Below are positions 6,222 to 15,069 of a stretch of DNA of 64,000 nucleotides, piece after piece. The translations under genes and the position numbers were made by a program. The DNA comes from Haloferula luteola. Lineage in GTDB: Bacteria; Verrucomicrobiota; Verrucomicrobiia; Verrucomicrobiales; Akkermansiaceae. Under the pieces are notes generated by a model. The model did no database searches, was not told the origin of the DNA, and saw nothing but the letters and a program-made list of their open reading frames with translations. Positions within the stretch are counted from its first letter, which is position 1; every line of letters starts with the position of its first letter. The stretch covers positions 1-64,000 of the forward strand of contig NZ_JACHFD010000005.1 in assembly GCF_014201715.1 (NCBI RefSeq), read 5' to 3'.

Positions 6222-9014
6222 TTAGTGAGCGGCAAGCCAATTGGGGCCGGTGCCATGTTCGACGAGGATGGGCACGTGTCCGGGAAGCGGCAGGGCGGTT
6301 TCCATCAGGCCGAGGATTTCGGGCACGAGGGTGGCTTCCTCCGCAGGATCGAGGTCGAAGATGAGTTCGTCGTGGATCTGCAGTAGCATGCGGGAGTGGT
6401 ATGCTTTCTTTCGGAGGTGGGCATCGATGTGGATCATGGCGCGTTTGATCATGTCCGCAGAGCTGCCTTGGATGGGGGTGTTGATGGCGGCCCGCTCGGC
6501 ATTTCCTCGGATGGTGGCGTTTGACGAGCGAAGATCGGGGAAGTGGCGGCGGCGACCGGTGAGGGTTTCGGCGTAGCCTTGGTCCCGAGCCTCTTCGATG
6601 GTGCGGTCCATGAAGGTGCGGACGGCGGGGTATTGCTTGAAGTAGCTGTCGATGATTTCGGCGGCTTCGCCTCGGGGAATGCCGAGGCGTTGGGAGAGCC
6701 CGAAGGCGGAGATGCCATAGATGATGCCGAAATTGACCATTTTGGCTCCGCGCCGTTGTTCGCTGGTGACGTCTTTTTCCGCAACGCCCCAGACTCGTGC
6801 GGCGGTGGCGGTGTGGATGTCTTTTTGGTGGCGGAAGTCGTCGATCATCGATGGGTCGTCGGCGAGGGCGGCCATGACGCGCAGTTCGATCTGCGAGTAG
6901 TCGCAAGAGAGCAGGGTGAAACCCTCTTTGGGGACGAAAGCACGGCGGATTTCCCGGCCGGCGGTGGAGCGGACGGGAATATTTTGGAGATTCGGGTCGG
7001 TGGATGCGAGGCGTCCGGTGGCGGCGACGAGTTGATGGAAATGGGTGTGGATGCGTCCGGTCGAGGCTTGGAGGTGCTGAGGCAGGGCGTCGAGGTAAGT
7101 GGACTTCAGTTTGGTGATTTCGCGGTATTCGAGGATGGCATCAATGATGGGATGAGTACCGGAAAGGGAGGAAAGCGTTTGTTCGTCGGTCTTGTACTGG
7201 CCCGTGCGGGTCTTTTTGGGTTTTTCGACGAGTTTGAGATCATCGAAGAGAATTTCACCCAGTTGTTTCGGGGAGTTGAGGTTGAAGGGGCGTCCGGCGA
7301 TGTCGGTGATTTCTCGGCCGAGGGCATCGATGCGGTGGCCGAGAGTTTGACCGATTTCTTGGAGCGCGGAGGGGTCCATGCGGATGCCTTCCATTTCCAT
7401 GTGGACGAGAACGGGCAGCAGCGGGGCTTCGATTTCGGAGAAGACGCGCTCCTGGTCGGATTCGACGAGCAGGGGGCGGAGGTGTTGGGCGAGTTGGAAG
7501 GTGATGTCGGCATCCTCCGCGGCATATTCGGCGAGGGTGGCGAGGGGGATGGCGGCGATGTCGAGCTCCTTCGATTTGGGCTTTTTCTCCGCGAGGGAGA
7601 AGAGGTCATCGGCGTCTGAAGCGGAGGGGGGAGCGGCGATGTCGGTGAGCTTGATGGGGGAGTAGCCGAGGAGGGTCTCGGCGAGGTAGTCCATGGTGTG
7701 ACGGCGATCGGGAGCGACCAGCGCGTCGGCGAGCATGGTGTCAAAGAATGGGCCAGCGACTTCGATGCCATGACGATGCAGGACGCAGAGGTCATATTTG
7801 AGGTTATGGCCGATTTTTTCGGCGGCGTTGCCGAGAAGGGCGGAGAGTTCGGGAGGGAGAGACGTCGGGTCGGGGGTGGGAAGGTACCAGCCTTCGTGAG
7901 CTTTCCAGGAGAAGGCGATGCCGAGGAGTCGGGCCTCAAAGCGGTCGAGAGAGGTGGATTCGATGTCGAAGCAGAATCTCGATTGGTGCTGAAGGTGGAG
8001 GAAGAGTTCGGCCTGCTTTTCTGGGGTATCGACCAGGTGATAGGTGTGGGGAACGTCGGTGAGACGTTGGAAGGTTTCCTGAAGGGAGGGATGGGGGTCG
8101 GCGTTTTTTGGGGTGGGGCTCGGGGGTGAACTGGAAGTGGGGGCGTCGCCAAAGAGTCGTTTGCTTAGAGTGCGGAACTCAAATTCGGTGAAGAGGTCTT
8201 TGACGGCGTGGTCATCCCGGGGAGAGAGGACGAGATCTTCCCAGGAGGTGTCGATGGGGGCATCGGTGATGATGGTGGCGAGGTCTTTGGAGAGCCGGGC
8301 GATGTCGGCGTGGGCCTCGATGTTCTCCTTTTGCTTACCCTTGAGTTTCGAGGTGTGGGCGAGAACGCCTTCGAGGGAGCCGAATTCGGCAATGAGTTTC
8401 TGGGCCGTTTTTGGCCCGATTCCAGGGATGCCCGGGATGTTATCGACGGCGTCTCCCATCATGCCGAGGAGGTCGATGATTTGGTCGGGCTGGCCGACAC
8501 CCCAAATTTCGGGCAATTCGTTGAGGCCGATGATTTCGCGATCGGCGCCCTGTTTGCCGGGTCGCCACATGAAGGTGCGGGGGGCCAGGAGCTGCGCGAA
8601 ATCCTTGTCTGGGGTGACCATGTAGGTCTCGAACTGTCCATCGGACTCCGCGCGGCGGGCGAGGGTACCGATGAGGTCGTCGGCTTCGAAGCCGTCGATT
8701 TCTAGGACGGGGATATGGAAGGCGCGGCAGAGGCGTTTGACGTGGGGAATGGCGGCGGCGAGTTCCTCGGGCATGTCTTCGCGCTGGGCCTTGTATTCGG
8801 GAAATTTCAGGTGCCTCGGGGTGGGGGCGGAGGTGTCGAAGGCGACGCCGAGGTGGCTGGGTTGCTCATTTTCCAGGATGGTGAGCAGGGTGTTGGTGAA
8901 TCCGTAGAGGGCCGAGGTGTTGATGCCCTTGGAATTGCGGATGGGATTCCGGATGAGCGCGAAATGGGCGCGATAGACGAGGGCCATGCCATCGAGAAGG
9001 AACAAGCGGGGCAT
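6222..9014 (-). CDS. polA: DNA polymerase I
   Basis: The 930-residue repair and Okazaki-fragment-processing polymerase has all three domains. The 5' nuclease spans about 1-290 ('EADDLIGTLA', 'PDKDFAQLL', 'GDAVDNIPGIPGIGPKTA'). The 3'-5' exonuclease spans about 320-515, and its metal ligands are intact (D350 and E352 in 'FDIES', D408 in 'HNLKYD', D501 in 'YAAED'), so proofreading should be active. The family A polymerase spans about 520-930: motif A has D705 in 'CDYSQIELR', motif B has K758 and Y766 in 'RRGAKMVNFGIIYG', and motif C is H881-D882-E883. The frame extends 123 codons upstream, but 'MPRLFLLDGMALVYRAHFAL' is the family N-terminus, giving the start at 9014. It is divergent from the gene at 9123. 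Confidence 0.97.
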   Translation of the reverse strand: MPRLFLLDGMALVYRAHFALIRNPIRNSKGINTSALYGFTNTLLTILENEQPSHLGVAFDTSAPTPRHLKFPEYKAQREDMPEELAAAIPHVKRLCRAFHIPVLEIDGFEADDLIGTLARRAESDGQFETYMVTPDKDFAQLLAPRTFMWRPGKQGADREIIGLNELPEIWGVGQPDQIIDLLGMMGDAVDNIPGIPGIGPKTAQKLIAEFGSLEGVLAHTSKLKGKQKENIEAHADIARLSKDLATIITDAPIDTSWEDLVLSPRDDHAVKDLFTEFEFRTLSKRLFGDAPTSSSPPSPTPKNADPHPSLQETFQRLTDVPHTYHLVDTPEKQAELFLHLQHQSRFCFDIESTSLDRFEARLLGIAFSWKAHEGWYLPTPDPTSLPPELSALLGNAAEKIGHNLKYDLCVLHRHGIEVAGPFFDTMLADALVAPDRRHTMDYLAETLLGYSPIKLTDIAAPPSASDADDLFSLAEKKPKSKELDIAAIPLATLAEYAAEDADITFQLAQHLRPLLVESDQERVFSEIEAPLLPVLVHMEMEGIRMDPSALQEIGQTLGHRIDALGREITDIAGRPFNLNSPKQLGEILFDDLKLVEKPKKTRTGQYKTDEQTLSSLSGTHPIIDAILEYREITKLKSTYLDALPQHLQASTGRIHTHFHQLVAATGRLASTDPNLQNIPVRSTAGREIRRAFVPKEGFTLLSCDYSQIELRVMAALADDPSMIDDFRHQKDIHTATAARVWGVAEKDVTSEQRRGAKMVNFGIIYGISAFGLSQRLGIPRGEAAEIIDSYFKQYPAVRTFMDRTIEEARDQGYAETLTGRRRHFPDLRSSNATIRGNAERAAINTPIQGSSADMIKRAMIHIDAHLRKKAYHSRMLLQIHDELIFDLDPAEEATLVPEILGLMETALPLPGHVPILVEHGTGPNWLAAH

Positions 9015-9122
9015 GACGAGGAGCGTCGGGGCTCGGGGCCGGGAGGGCGAGGGGAAAACCTGAAAAGCGGGCGGAGGAAATCTCTGGCAAAGAACCGTTG
9101 CGCTTCCTACGTATCGCCCAGC

Positions 9123-10010
9123 ATGAAATGGGTATCGGGTTTGGTAGGCGTCGCGGCGATTGGGGCCGTGGGGTATTTCGCGGAGCCAGCGCTGCAGCCG
9201 CTGTTGTTCTCTTTTCATTCCTCGGCCGAGACGGATGCCCCCGAAGTGGAGCCGGCCGATCCTGCGGTCGCCGTGGAGGATGAGCTCGCGGTGAAAGAAT
9301 CGGTTCCTGAGGAGCCGGCTGTGACGGAAGAGGTTGCTTGGCCGGAGGCTCCGGAGTGGGTGGCCGGCCTGACGCCGGAGCAATTGCCGGAGAAGGTCAC
9401 GTTGAAAGCGGATTTGCCGATCACCGTGCCGGGTGCCAAGCAGCCGATGGTGATTTCTTCAGGGGTTCAGGTGATGCCGGTTCGCGTGGAAGGAACGGAT
9501 TTGGTGGTGAGTCCTCTGGCTGGCCCGTTGGAGGGCAAGCTGCCGGTGATGGCCACAGATTTGGTGGAGGTTCTGGGGGGTGAGCCGCCTGCGGTTCCTG
9601 AAGAAGAGCCGGTGGTGGCGGAAACGGAGACTCCCGATCCCTTGATGTTGGACAGCATCACTCCGGCCGGGGATTCTGAGCCGGAGATGGCGGAGAATGG
9701 GGCCGCTGAGGAAGCGGAGGAGGAGCCTGCTACGGCGGAAGAGCCTGCCGCCGAGTCGGGCACGGCGATCGTGGATGCGATGCAGGCAAGCATCAAGGCG
9801 GGCGACGTGAAGGAGTTCACGTTTGATCAAGTCGTCAGCTGGGAAGCTGGAGACACGGTGGAGCGTGACGGCGTGACCTATGAGTCGGGCAAAGCCGCCT
9901 ACAAGGCCGAGACTATCTTTGGGGTTAAGACGATCGAGGCCCAGGCGTTGATTCAGGGGGGGAAGGTGATCAAGTGGATTTGGCCGAACAGCGGCATGGA
10001 AATCCAATGA
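9123..10010 (+). CDS. membrane-anchored acidic protein of unknown function
   Basis: The 295-residue product begins with a hydrophobic N-terminal anchor or signal ('VSGLVGVAAIGAVGYFAEPA'). A segment of about 45 residues rich in Glu, Pro, Val and Ala follows. Then comes a globular stretch around residues 80-165 ('PEWVAGLTPEQLPEKVTLKA', 'VQVMPVRVEGTDLVVSPLAG') and a second Glu/Pro/Ala linker. The C-terminal domain of about 70 residues ('DVKEFTFDQVVSWEAGDTVE', 'YKAETIFGVKTIEAQALI') reads like a small beta-rich domain. No family is recognised. The Met at 9123 is chosen because it begins the hydrophobic segment; the frame is open far upstream opposite polA. It is divergent from polA and converges on the M32 carboxypeptidase gene. 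An envelope location is inferred. Confidence 0.75.
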   Translation: MKWVSGLVGVAAIGAVGYFAEPALQPLLFSFHSSAETDAPEVEPADPAVAVEDELAVKESVPEEPAVTEEVAWPEAPEWVAGLTPEQLPEKVTLKADLPITVPGAKQPMVISSGVQVMPVRVEGTDLVVSPLAGPLEGKLPVMATDLVEVLGGEPPAVPEEEPVVAETETPDPLMLDSITPAGDSEPEMAENGAAEEAEEEPATAEEPAAESGTAIVDAMQASIKAGDVKEFTFDQVVSWEAGDTVERDGVTYESGKAAYKAETIFGVKTIEAQALIQGGKVIKWIWPNSGMEIQ

Positions 10011-10023
10011 TTCGGGTGCGGGT

Positions 10024-11484
10024 TCAGTAACGTTCCCGCAGGTGGTTCAAGTGGGCTTCGGCCGAGGGGTCGGAGCCCGTGGCCTGGCGGATGAGGTCCG
10101 CCGGGGAAAGCGTGGCGCCGAAGTCGTGGACTCGGCTGCGCAGCCAATCGAGAAGCGGCGCGTAGTTCGCCTGCTGGAGGCCTGCTTCGACGCTGGCATC
10201 GCGACGTGCAGCTGCGAAGAGCTGGGCGGCTCCCAGATTTCCGAGGGTGTAGGTGGGGAAATACCCGATGCCACCCATGGACCAGTGGATGTCCTGGAGG
10301 CAGCCTTCACGGTTGTCGCGTGGGCGCATGCCGAAGGAGGCTTCGAAGGCATCGTTCCAAGCCGCAGGGACGTCTGCGACGGCGAGTTCGCCGCTCATCA
10401 GGCGGCGTTCGATGCCAAAGCGCAGGAGGATGTGGAGGTCGTAGGTGGCTTCGTCGGCTTCCACCCGAATGGGAGAAAATTCGGCCTTCCAGACGAAGGA
10501 GAGGAATGCATCGAGAGAAAGGTCGCGGAGTTGGGGGAAGTGCTCGATGGCAATGGGATACCAATGTTCCCAGAAGGCCCGTGAGCGGCCCACGTGGTTT
10601 TCCCAGAGCCGCGATTGCGATTCGTGGATGCCATAGGAGCAGGCGCTGCCAGCTGGGAGCCCGAAATCTGCGGGGCGCATGCCGAGTTCGTAGAGACCAT
10701 GGCCAGCTTCGTGCATGACTCCGAAGAGGGAAGAAGTGAAGTCTGTCACTTCGTAGCGGGTCGTGAGACGGACATCGGCAGGGCCCAGCGTGGTGCAGAA
10801 GGGGTGAGTGGTGGTGTCGATGCGTCCTTGGGTGAACTCGAATCCGAGAGCTTCGGCGACCTTGCGATTGAAGGCCATCTGTTGTTCGACGGGGAAAGGT
10901 CCTTCGGGAAGGTGGGCGGAGCGGCTGCGGGACCGCTCCACGGCGGAGGTGGCGATTTCCCGGAGTTCCGGTCCGAGCTGGTCAAAGAGTTCGGCGAGTC
11001 CTTCGGCAGTCCAGCCGCGTTCATAGGGCTCGAGGAGGGCATCGTAGGCTTCGTTTTCGTATCCCCATCGGTCGGCTTTCTCACGAAGAAGATCGACGAG
11101 TTGCTGAAGGAAAGGAGCAAAGGCCGCAAAGTCATCATGGGAGCGAGCTGCTGCCCAGGCGTGCTTTGCCTGCGAGGTGAGCTCGGTTTCACGCTCGACG
11201 AAGGATGTGGGGAGTTTCTCGGCGCGTTCGAAGTCGCGGCGCATCTCTTCCAGAGAGGCGGCGTCCCGAGGATTGTCGGGCTCTGCTTCTTCGAGCGCGC
11301 GGCGCCACGAGTTCGAGGTGGCCAGCTCATGTGCCCGTCCGGCCAGCCAAGCCAGCTGGCGGGAGCGCCAGGCGGACCCTTGTGCTGGCAGGTAGGTCTC
11401 CTGATCCCATCCGAGGACCGAGGCAGAGGAGGAAATCAGAGCGGCTTCGGTGGCGAGATCGCGGAGGGTCTGGAAGGTGGCCAT
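10024..11484 (-). CDS. metallocarboxypeptidase, peptidase family M32 (Taq carboxypeptidase type)
   Basis: The 486-residue, mostly helical zinc carboxypeptidase removes C-terminal residues from peptides and is probably cytoplasmic (no signal peptide). The zinc site is 'HEAGH' with H258, E259 and H262. The family-specific 'HESQSR' (H287, E288) supplies the third ligand. 'DVRLTTRYE' precedes the site as in other M32 enzymes. The N-terminus 'MATFQTLRDLATEAALISSS' and 'LGWDQETYLP' are typical and fix the start at 11484; upstream in-frame sequence is Pro/Arg-rich. The length is normal for the family (about 490-510). It is divergent from the VWA gene and converges on the gene at 9123. Confidence 0.95.
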   Translation of the reverse strand: MATFQTLRDLATEAALISSSASVLGWDQETYLPAQGSAWRSRQLAWLAGRAHELATSNSWRRALEEAEPDNPRDAASLEEMRRDFERAEKLPTSFVERETELTSQAKHAWAAARSHDDFAAFAPFLQQLVDLLREKADRWGYENEAYDALLEPYERGWTAEGLAELFDQLGPELREIATSAVERSRSRSAHLPEGPFPVEQQMAFNRKVAEALGFEFTQGRIDTTTHPFCTTLGPADVRLTTRYEVTDFTSSLFGVMHEAGHGLYELGMRPADFGLPAGSACSYGIHESQSRLWENHVGRSRAFWEHWYPIAIEHFPQLRDLSLDAFLSFVWKAEFSPIRVEADEATYDLHILLRFGIERRLMSGELAVADVPAAWNDAFEASFGMRPRDNREGCLQDIHWSMGGIGYFPTYTLGNLGAAQLFAAARRDASVEAGLQQANYAPLLDWLRSRVHDFGATLSPADLIRQATGSDPSAEAHLNHLRERY

Positions 11485-11616
11485 GAGGCGCGAAGCTACA
11501 AGCCGGGACGCATTTGGCAACTCGGGCGGGCGGGGATTCACGGAAGGGCGAGGGCAACCGAGTGGCTTTTTTGTCTCCAAGAAGGGGCGATCGGTCGGCG
11601 TTAGCGCTCATGAGCT

Positions 11617-12720
11617 ATGCACCCTTTTCTGATGTCGCCTTCGATTCGGTCGCAGTTGGCCGAGCGCGTTCGTCGTGAGCGTCGCGCTTCGGCGCTCGGC
11701 ACGGTGGTCATCACTCTGTTGGTCTCTGGACTGATTTTGACCGTGCTGGGATGGATTTTGCTGCCGAGTTGGGAGCGGGAAACAGCGCTGGAGGCGGTAA
11801 GATTCGAGACGCTGCCGGCGGAAGAATCTCCCACGGAGTTTTCCCCGATGCGGCGCCAAACAAGTCCGCCACGGGCACCCTCAGCGGCCTCGAATCGGGC
11901 CCTGGTAGCAGCGGTAGCGGCGCCGGTCGCCCTGGCAGTGCCGGAGGTGGAGGTTGACGAGATGTCTCTGGAGTGGGGACAGGACGATGATTTCCTCGAG
12001 GGATGGGGAACCGGAGGGGCGGGGACAGATGGGGGGCAAGGAATGGATGAGGGTGAGATGGGAGCGACTTTTTTCCAGCAGAAGACGAGTGCCCATCGGG
12101 TGTGCTACTTGATCGACTTCTCCGGGTCGATGCGAGGCCAACGCGAAAAGTTGATGCGAAGCGAATTGTCGAAATCCCTGGAAGCCTTGGCGGAGGGGAG
12201 CTTGTTCCAATTGGTGTTCTTTGCCGGTCCGGTGTGGATCGCGGGATCATCGGTGGAGATGGAAGACAAGAATCCTCCGCGAGAAGGGGTCGTGACGGTG
12301 GGTGACGAGAGTTTCCGGTGGGAGTATGTCGGCGGAGGGAAGTGGGAAGCCCAAGGGCGGGAACAGGAGATCCATTGGCGGGAGGCGTCCGCCTCTACGG
12401 TGAAACAAGCGCTCGCTGAAGTTCGCGGGTCACGCTTGGCGTATGGCGGGGGTTGGGAGAATCCGATCGAATGGGCGCTTGGGCTCGATCCGGCGCCGGA
12501 GGTGATCTTTTTCATGACCGACGGTGCGATCAGTGGAGACATGATGGGAATCGCCCGCGACCTTGCCCGCAAGGCGAAGCGGAAGGGAACGGTGATCAAC
12601 ACGGTGGCCCTGATGGAGCCGAAAGCCGAAAAGCCGATGCAGGAAATGGCCCGTCGTGCGGGCGGGCAATTCACGCTGGTTCGGGAGGATGGGACTCTCG
12701 AAGTGATGGGCTTCGAATGA
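11617..12720 (+). CDS. membrane-anchored von Willebrand factor A domain protein
   Basis: The 367-residue product has one N-terminal transmembrane segment (about residues 28-50, 'VVITLLVSGLILTVLGWILL'), preceded by Arg-rich sequence that places the N-terminus in the cytoplasm. A Pro/Ala linker and a Gly/Asp-rich stretch (about 117-148) lead to a VWA domain (about 160-367). The MIDAS is intact at the start ('DFSGSM', D167, S169, S171) with a later 'MTDGAIS'. The domain should therefore bind a divalent metal and a protein partner outside the membrane. The final strand ends at the C-terminus without further domains. Two Met codons (11617 and 11632) are possible starts. No ATPase partner (MoxR) lies beside it, so its pathway is unknown. 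Confidence 0.85.
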   Translation: MHPFLMSPSIRSQLAERVRRERRASALGTVVITLLVSGLILTVLGWILLPSWERETALEAVRFETLPAEESPTEFSPMRRQTSPPRAPSAASNRALVAAVAAPVALAVPEVEVDEMSLEWGQDDDFLEGWGTGGAGTDGGQGMDEGEMGATFFQQKTSAHRVCYLIDFSGSMRGQREKLMRSELSKSLEALAEGSLFQLVFFAGPVWIAGSSVEMEDKNPPREGVVTVGDESFRWEYVGGGKWEAQGREQEIHWREASASTVKQALAEVRGSRLAYGGGWENPIEWALGLDPAPEVIFFMTDGAISGDMMGIARDLARKAKRKGTVINTVALMEPKAEKPMQEMARRAGGQFTLVREDGTLEVMGFE

Positions 12721-12726
12721 GTTCGC

Positions 12727-13776
12727 TCAGGCGGGCTGCTGTTGGGTGAGGCAGTGGAGGGTCCCGCCCTCTTCCACGAGGTCGAGGCAATCGATGCCGA
12801 CGACTTCACGGTCGGGAAAGAGTTCGCGGAGGGTGCCGAGGGCACGATCGTCGTTGCGACCTTGCCGGAAGGTCGGAACAAGCAGGCCGCCATTGACGAT
12901 GAGGAAATTGACGTAAGAGGCGGGGAGGATGGGAAGTCGCCATCCGGGGACTTCACAGGCTGCGGGCATGGGGATTTCCACCAGCTCAAACGGGCGACCA
13001 GAGGGAGTGCGGAATTCGCGGAGGCGATGAAGATTGGCGTCGAGAACGCGGTGATTGGGGGAGCTGGGGTCTCGATCGACGCAGACCGCGATGAGGTCGT
13101 CTGCGCAAAACCGGGCGAGGTCATCGATGTGGCCATCGGTGTCATCGCCTTCGATGCCTTTTTCTAACCAGAGCACTTCTTTCACTCCGAGGGTTTGGCA
13201 GAGCTTCTGCTCGATTTGCTCCCGGTTGAGATGAGGGTTGCGGTTGGGATTGAGAAGGACGGCTTCGGTGGTGAGGAGTTGGTCGCAACCATTGATTTCG
13301 ATGGCGCCACCTTCGAGGATCATGCCGCCGGTGTAGCTTGGCAGGCGAAGTTGTTGGGAAATCTGGGAAGGGATGGAGTTGTCGGCATCCCATGGAGCGA
13401 ACTTTCCTCCCCAGGCGTTGAATTCCCAGTCGCTGATCGCCAGGTTCCCGGATTCGCGGTGTTTGAGGAAGATGGGGCCATGATCGCGGCACCAGACATC
13501 GTTGTGAAGGTGGGGGAAGATTTCGAGTCTTTCGGGGACTGCTTTGGCGCGGAGACAGCGCTCGCGAATTTCATCCTCGGTGCCAGGAATGGCATTGATC
13601 CGGACGATTTCAAAGCGGCTGATGGCGGCGGCCAAGACAACAAAGCGGTCGAGAATGATTTCGCGTTTTTGTCCACCCCAGTGGCGAGGATCGTCGACGG
13701 GCCATGAGATCCAAATGGCTTCCTGGGCGGACCATTCGGGGGGCATGGCGAATCCTTCTTCTGCAGCGGTGGGCAT
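12727..13776 (-). CDS. aguA: agmatine deiminase
   Basis: The 349-residue guanidino-group-modifying enzyme hydrolyses agmatine to N-carbamoylputrescine and ammonia. Family marks are 'MPPEWSAQEAIWISWP' near the N-terminus, 'CRDHGP' (R97, D98), 'LEGGAIE', 'DDTDGHIDDLARF' with H216, and the nucleophile C342 in 'GGTLHCLTQQQP' at the very C-terminus. The Met at 13776 fits family length and clears the upstream gene by 32 bases. A Met at 13746 has a better Shine-Dalgarno ('AGAAGGA', about 7 bases upstream) but would drop the conserved 'EEGF' lead. It is the last gene of a three-gene operon with aguB and a secreted protease. It converges on the VWA gene. Confidence 0.93.
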   Translation of the reverse strand: MPTAAEEGFAMPPEWSAQEAIWISWPVDDPRHWGGQKREIILDRFVVLAAAISRFEIVRINAIPGTEDEIRERCLRAKAVPERLEIFPHLHNDVWCRDHGPIFLKHRESGNLAISDWEFNAWGGKFAPWDADNSIPSQISQQLRLPSYTGGMILEGGAIEINGCDQLLTTEAVLLNPNRNPHLNREQIEQKLCQTLGVKEVLWLEKGIEGDDTDGHIDDLARFCADDLIAVCVDRDPSSPNHRVLDANLHRLREFRTPSGRPFELVEIPMPAACEVPGWRLPILPASYVNFLIVNGGLLVPTFRQGRNDDRALGTLRELFPDREVVGIDCLDLVEEGGTLHCLTQQQPA

Positions 13777-13808
13777 GCCGGGAAGCTGGAGTCGAAGAGG
13801 GCCGGGGG

Positions 13809-15047
13809 TCAATCTTCCGAATCGCAGCATGGGCAGGTGCCGCAGGCATCGACGATGCGGGGATGGACGATCAGGATTCCCTCGGTAACCTCGGGAGGTG
13901 GGGGACTCGTGAAGGAGGGCGCGGTTGTGGGAAGCGAGGTTTCCAATTGGTAGAAGGCGCGATCGGTGGGCGCGTTTGAGTCCTGGTAGGTAGCGATGTC
14001 ACCGTTCCCTGGCGTGGGACCGGTGAGGGTGGTCCAGGAGATCAGATCTATTGATCGGCGGAGCCGGTAGCTGATCCCGCTCGTGGTGGGCCATGAGAGG
14101 GAACTGGCGAGCGGTGCAAGTTGGGGGGCGTTGAGTCGAGGGGGCGGGGAAACTTCCCAACCGACATCTCGCAGGCCCGCAAGGTCGAGATCCGTCAGAA
14201 CCTGGAGATAGGTGATTGAGGGGATGGTGCAGGACCCAGGGTCCATGATGGCGATCTGATCTTCAGCATGGGGGCGCCCAAAACTCTGGCAGGTGAGCGA
14301 GAGGACGTTGTCAGGGTTGCTGGGGACATATCCGAGTGGGTAGGCACATGCTCCGTCGTTTCGCCAATGCCCTAAACCAGAATCGAGGGGTGCGGCTCCT
14401 CCCCACACGGCGGAGCTGGCGGGGCCAGTGAAGGTCGTTCCGGAGATGTAGTGATCGAAGGACGCAGCAGTTCCGAATCCGAGGAGGTGCGACATCTCGT
14501 GAAGAGCGATGGAGACGAAGTCGATCTGACTGTTCGCAGGGCGGCCCTGGATGTCGAAGTTCCAGGTTTCGTCGGTATCAAAGGTGATGGAGCCGCCCCA
14601 CGGGCCAAAATCTGTGGAGGTGCTGGAGGCAAGGGTGGCACCGGTTTGGCCGCGGAACCGGACGAGATCGAACCATGTTTGGTTGCCGGATGCGCTGAAG
14701 CCTCCCGGGCCGCCCTGACCTACGGTGCCTCCTGCGAGGGAGCGACCTCCGGGAAACACGATCAGAGTGTCCGCTGGTACCACCATGTTCTGCAATTCAG
14801 AGGCGGTGTAGTAGTCGCCCGTGGCGGGGTGAAAGAATCGAGGGATCCAGTTGTTGGAGCCGGTCGATTGGATGGCGGAGAGCGAATCGTGCAAGAGGGC
14901 CTCGAAATGATCGGCCACCGCACGCATGGCTTCCCGGGCCCCGGGTTGGTCAAAAAAGCCGTTGGTATCGTAGCGATAGTCCAGCTCCACAGTGATGGCG
15001 CTGACCGAAATGGGAAGCAGCACAGCGGCAAATGCGATGACCCTCAT
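13809..15047 (-). CDS. secreted zinc metalloprotease-like protein (leishmanolysin-type HExxH) between aguB and aguA
   Basis: The 412-residue product has a signal peptide ('MRVIAFAAVLLPISVSA'), which fixes the start at 15047; the open frame continues upstream across aguB only as a shadow. The zinc motif is 'HEMSHLLGFG' (HExxHxxGF). The residue at the usual third-ligand position of metzincins is not His or Asp, as in leishmanolysin-like enzymes, where a distal ligand is used. Upstream 'TFDTDETW' and 'DFVSIALHE' match secreted bacterial relatives. A beta-rich domain ('SWPTTSGISYRLRRSIDL' onward) follows, as in many verrucomicrobial exported proteins. The last residues are unusual: 'DACGTCPCCDSED', four Cys in eight residues. 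No PEP-CTERM anchor is present. It sits 22 bases after aguB and 32 before aguA. Confidence 0.85.
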   Translation of the reverse strand: MRVIAFAAVLLPISVSAITVELDYRYDTNGFFDQPGAREAMRAVADHFEALLHDSLSAIQSTGSNNWIPRFFHPATGDYYTASELQNMVVPADTLIVFPGGRSLAGGTVGQGGPGGFSASGNQTWFDLVRFRGQTGATLASSTSTDFGPWGGSITFDTDETWNFDIQGRPANSQIDFVSIALHEMSHLLGFGTAASFDHYISGTTFTGPASSAVWGGAAPLDSGLGHWRNDGACAYPLGYVPSNPDNVLSLTCQSFGRPHAEDQIAIMDPGSCTIPSITYLQVLTDLDLAGLRDVGWEVSPPPRLNAPQLAPLASSLSWPTTSGISYRLRRSIDLISWTTLTGPTPGNGDIATYQDSNAPTDRAFYQLETSLPTTAPSFTSPPPPEVTEGILIVHPRIVDACGTCPCCDSED

Positions 15048-15069
15048 TTCGCAAGATAGGCCGGGATTT

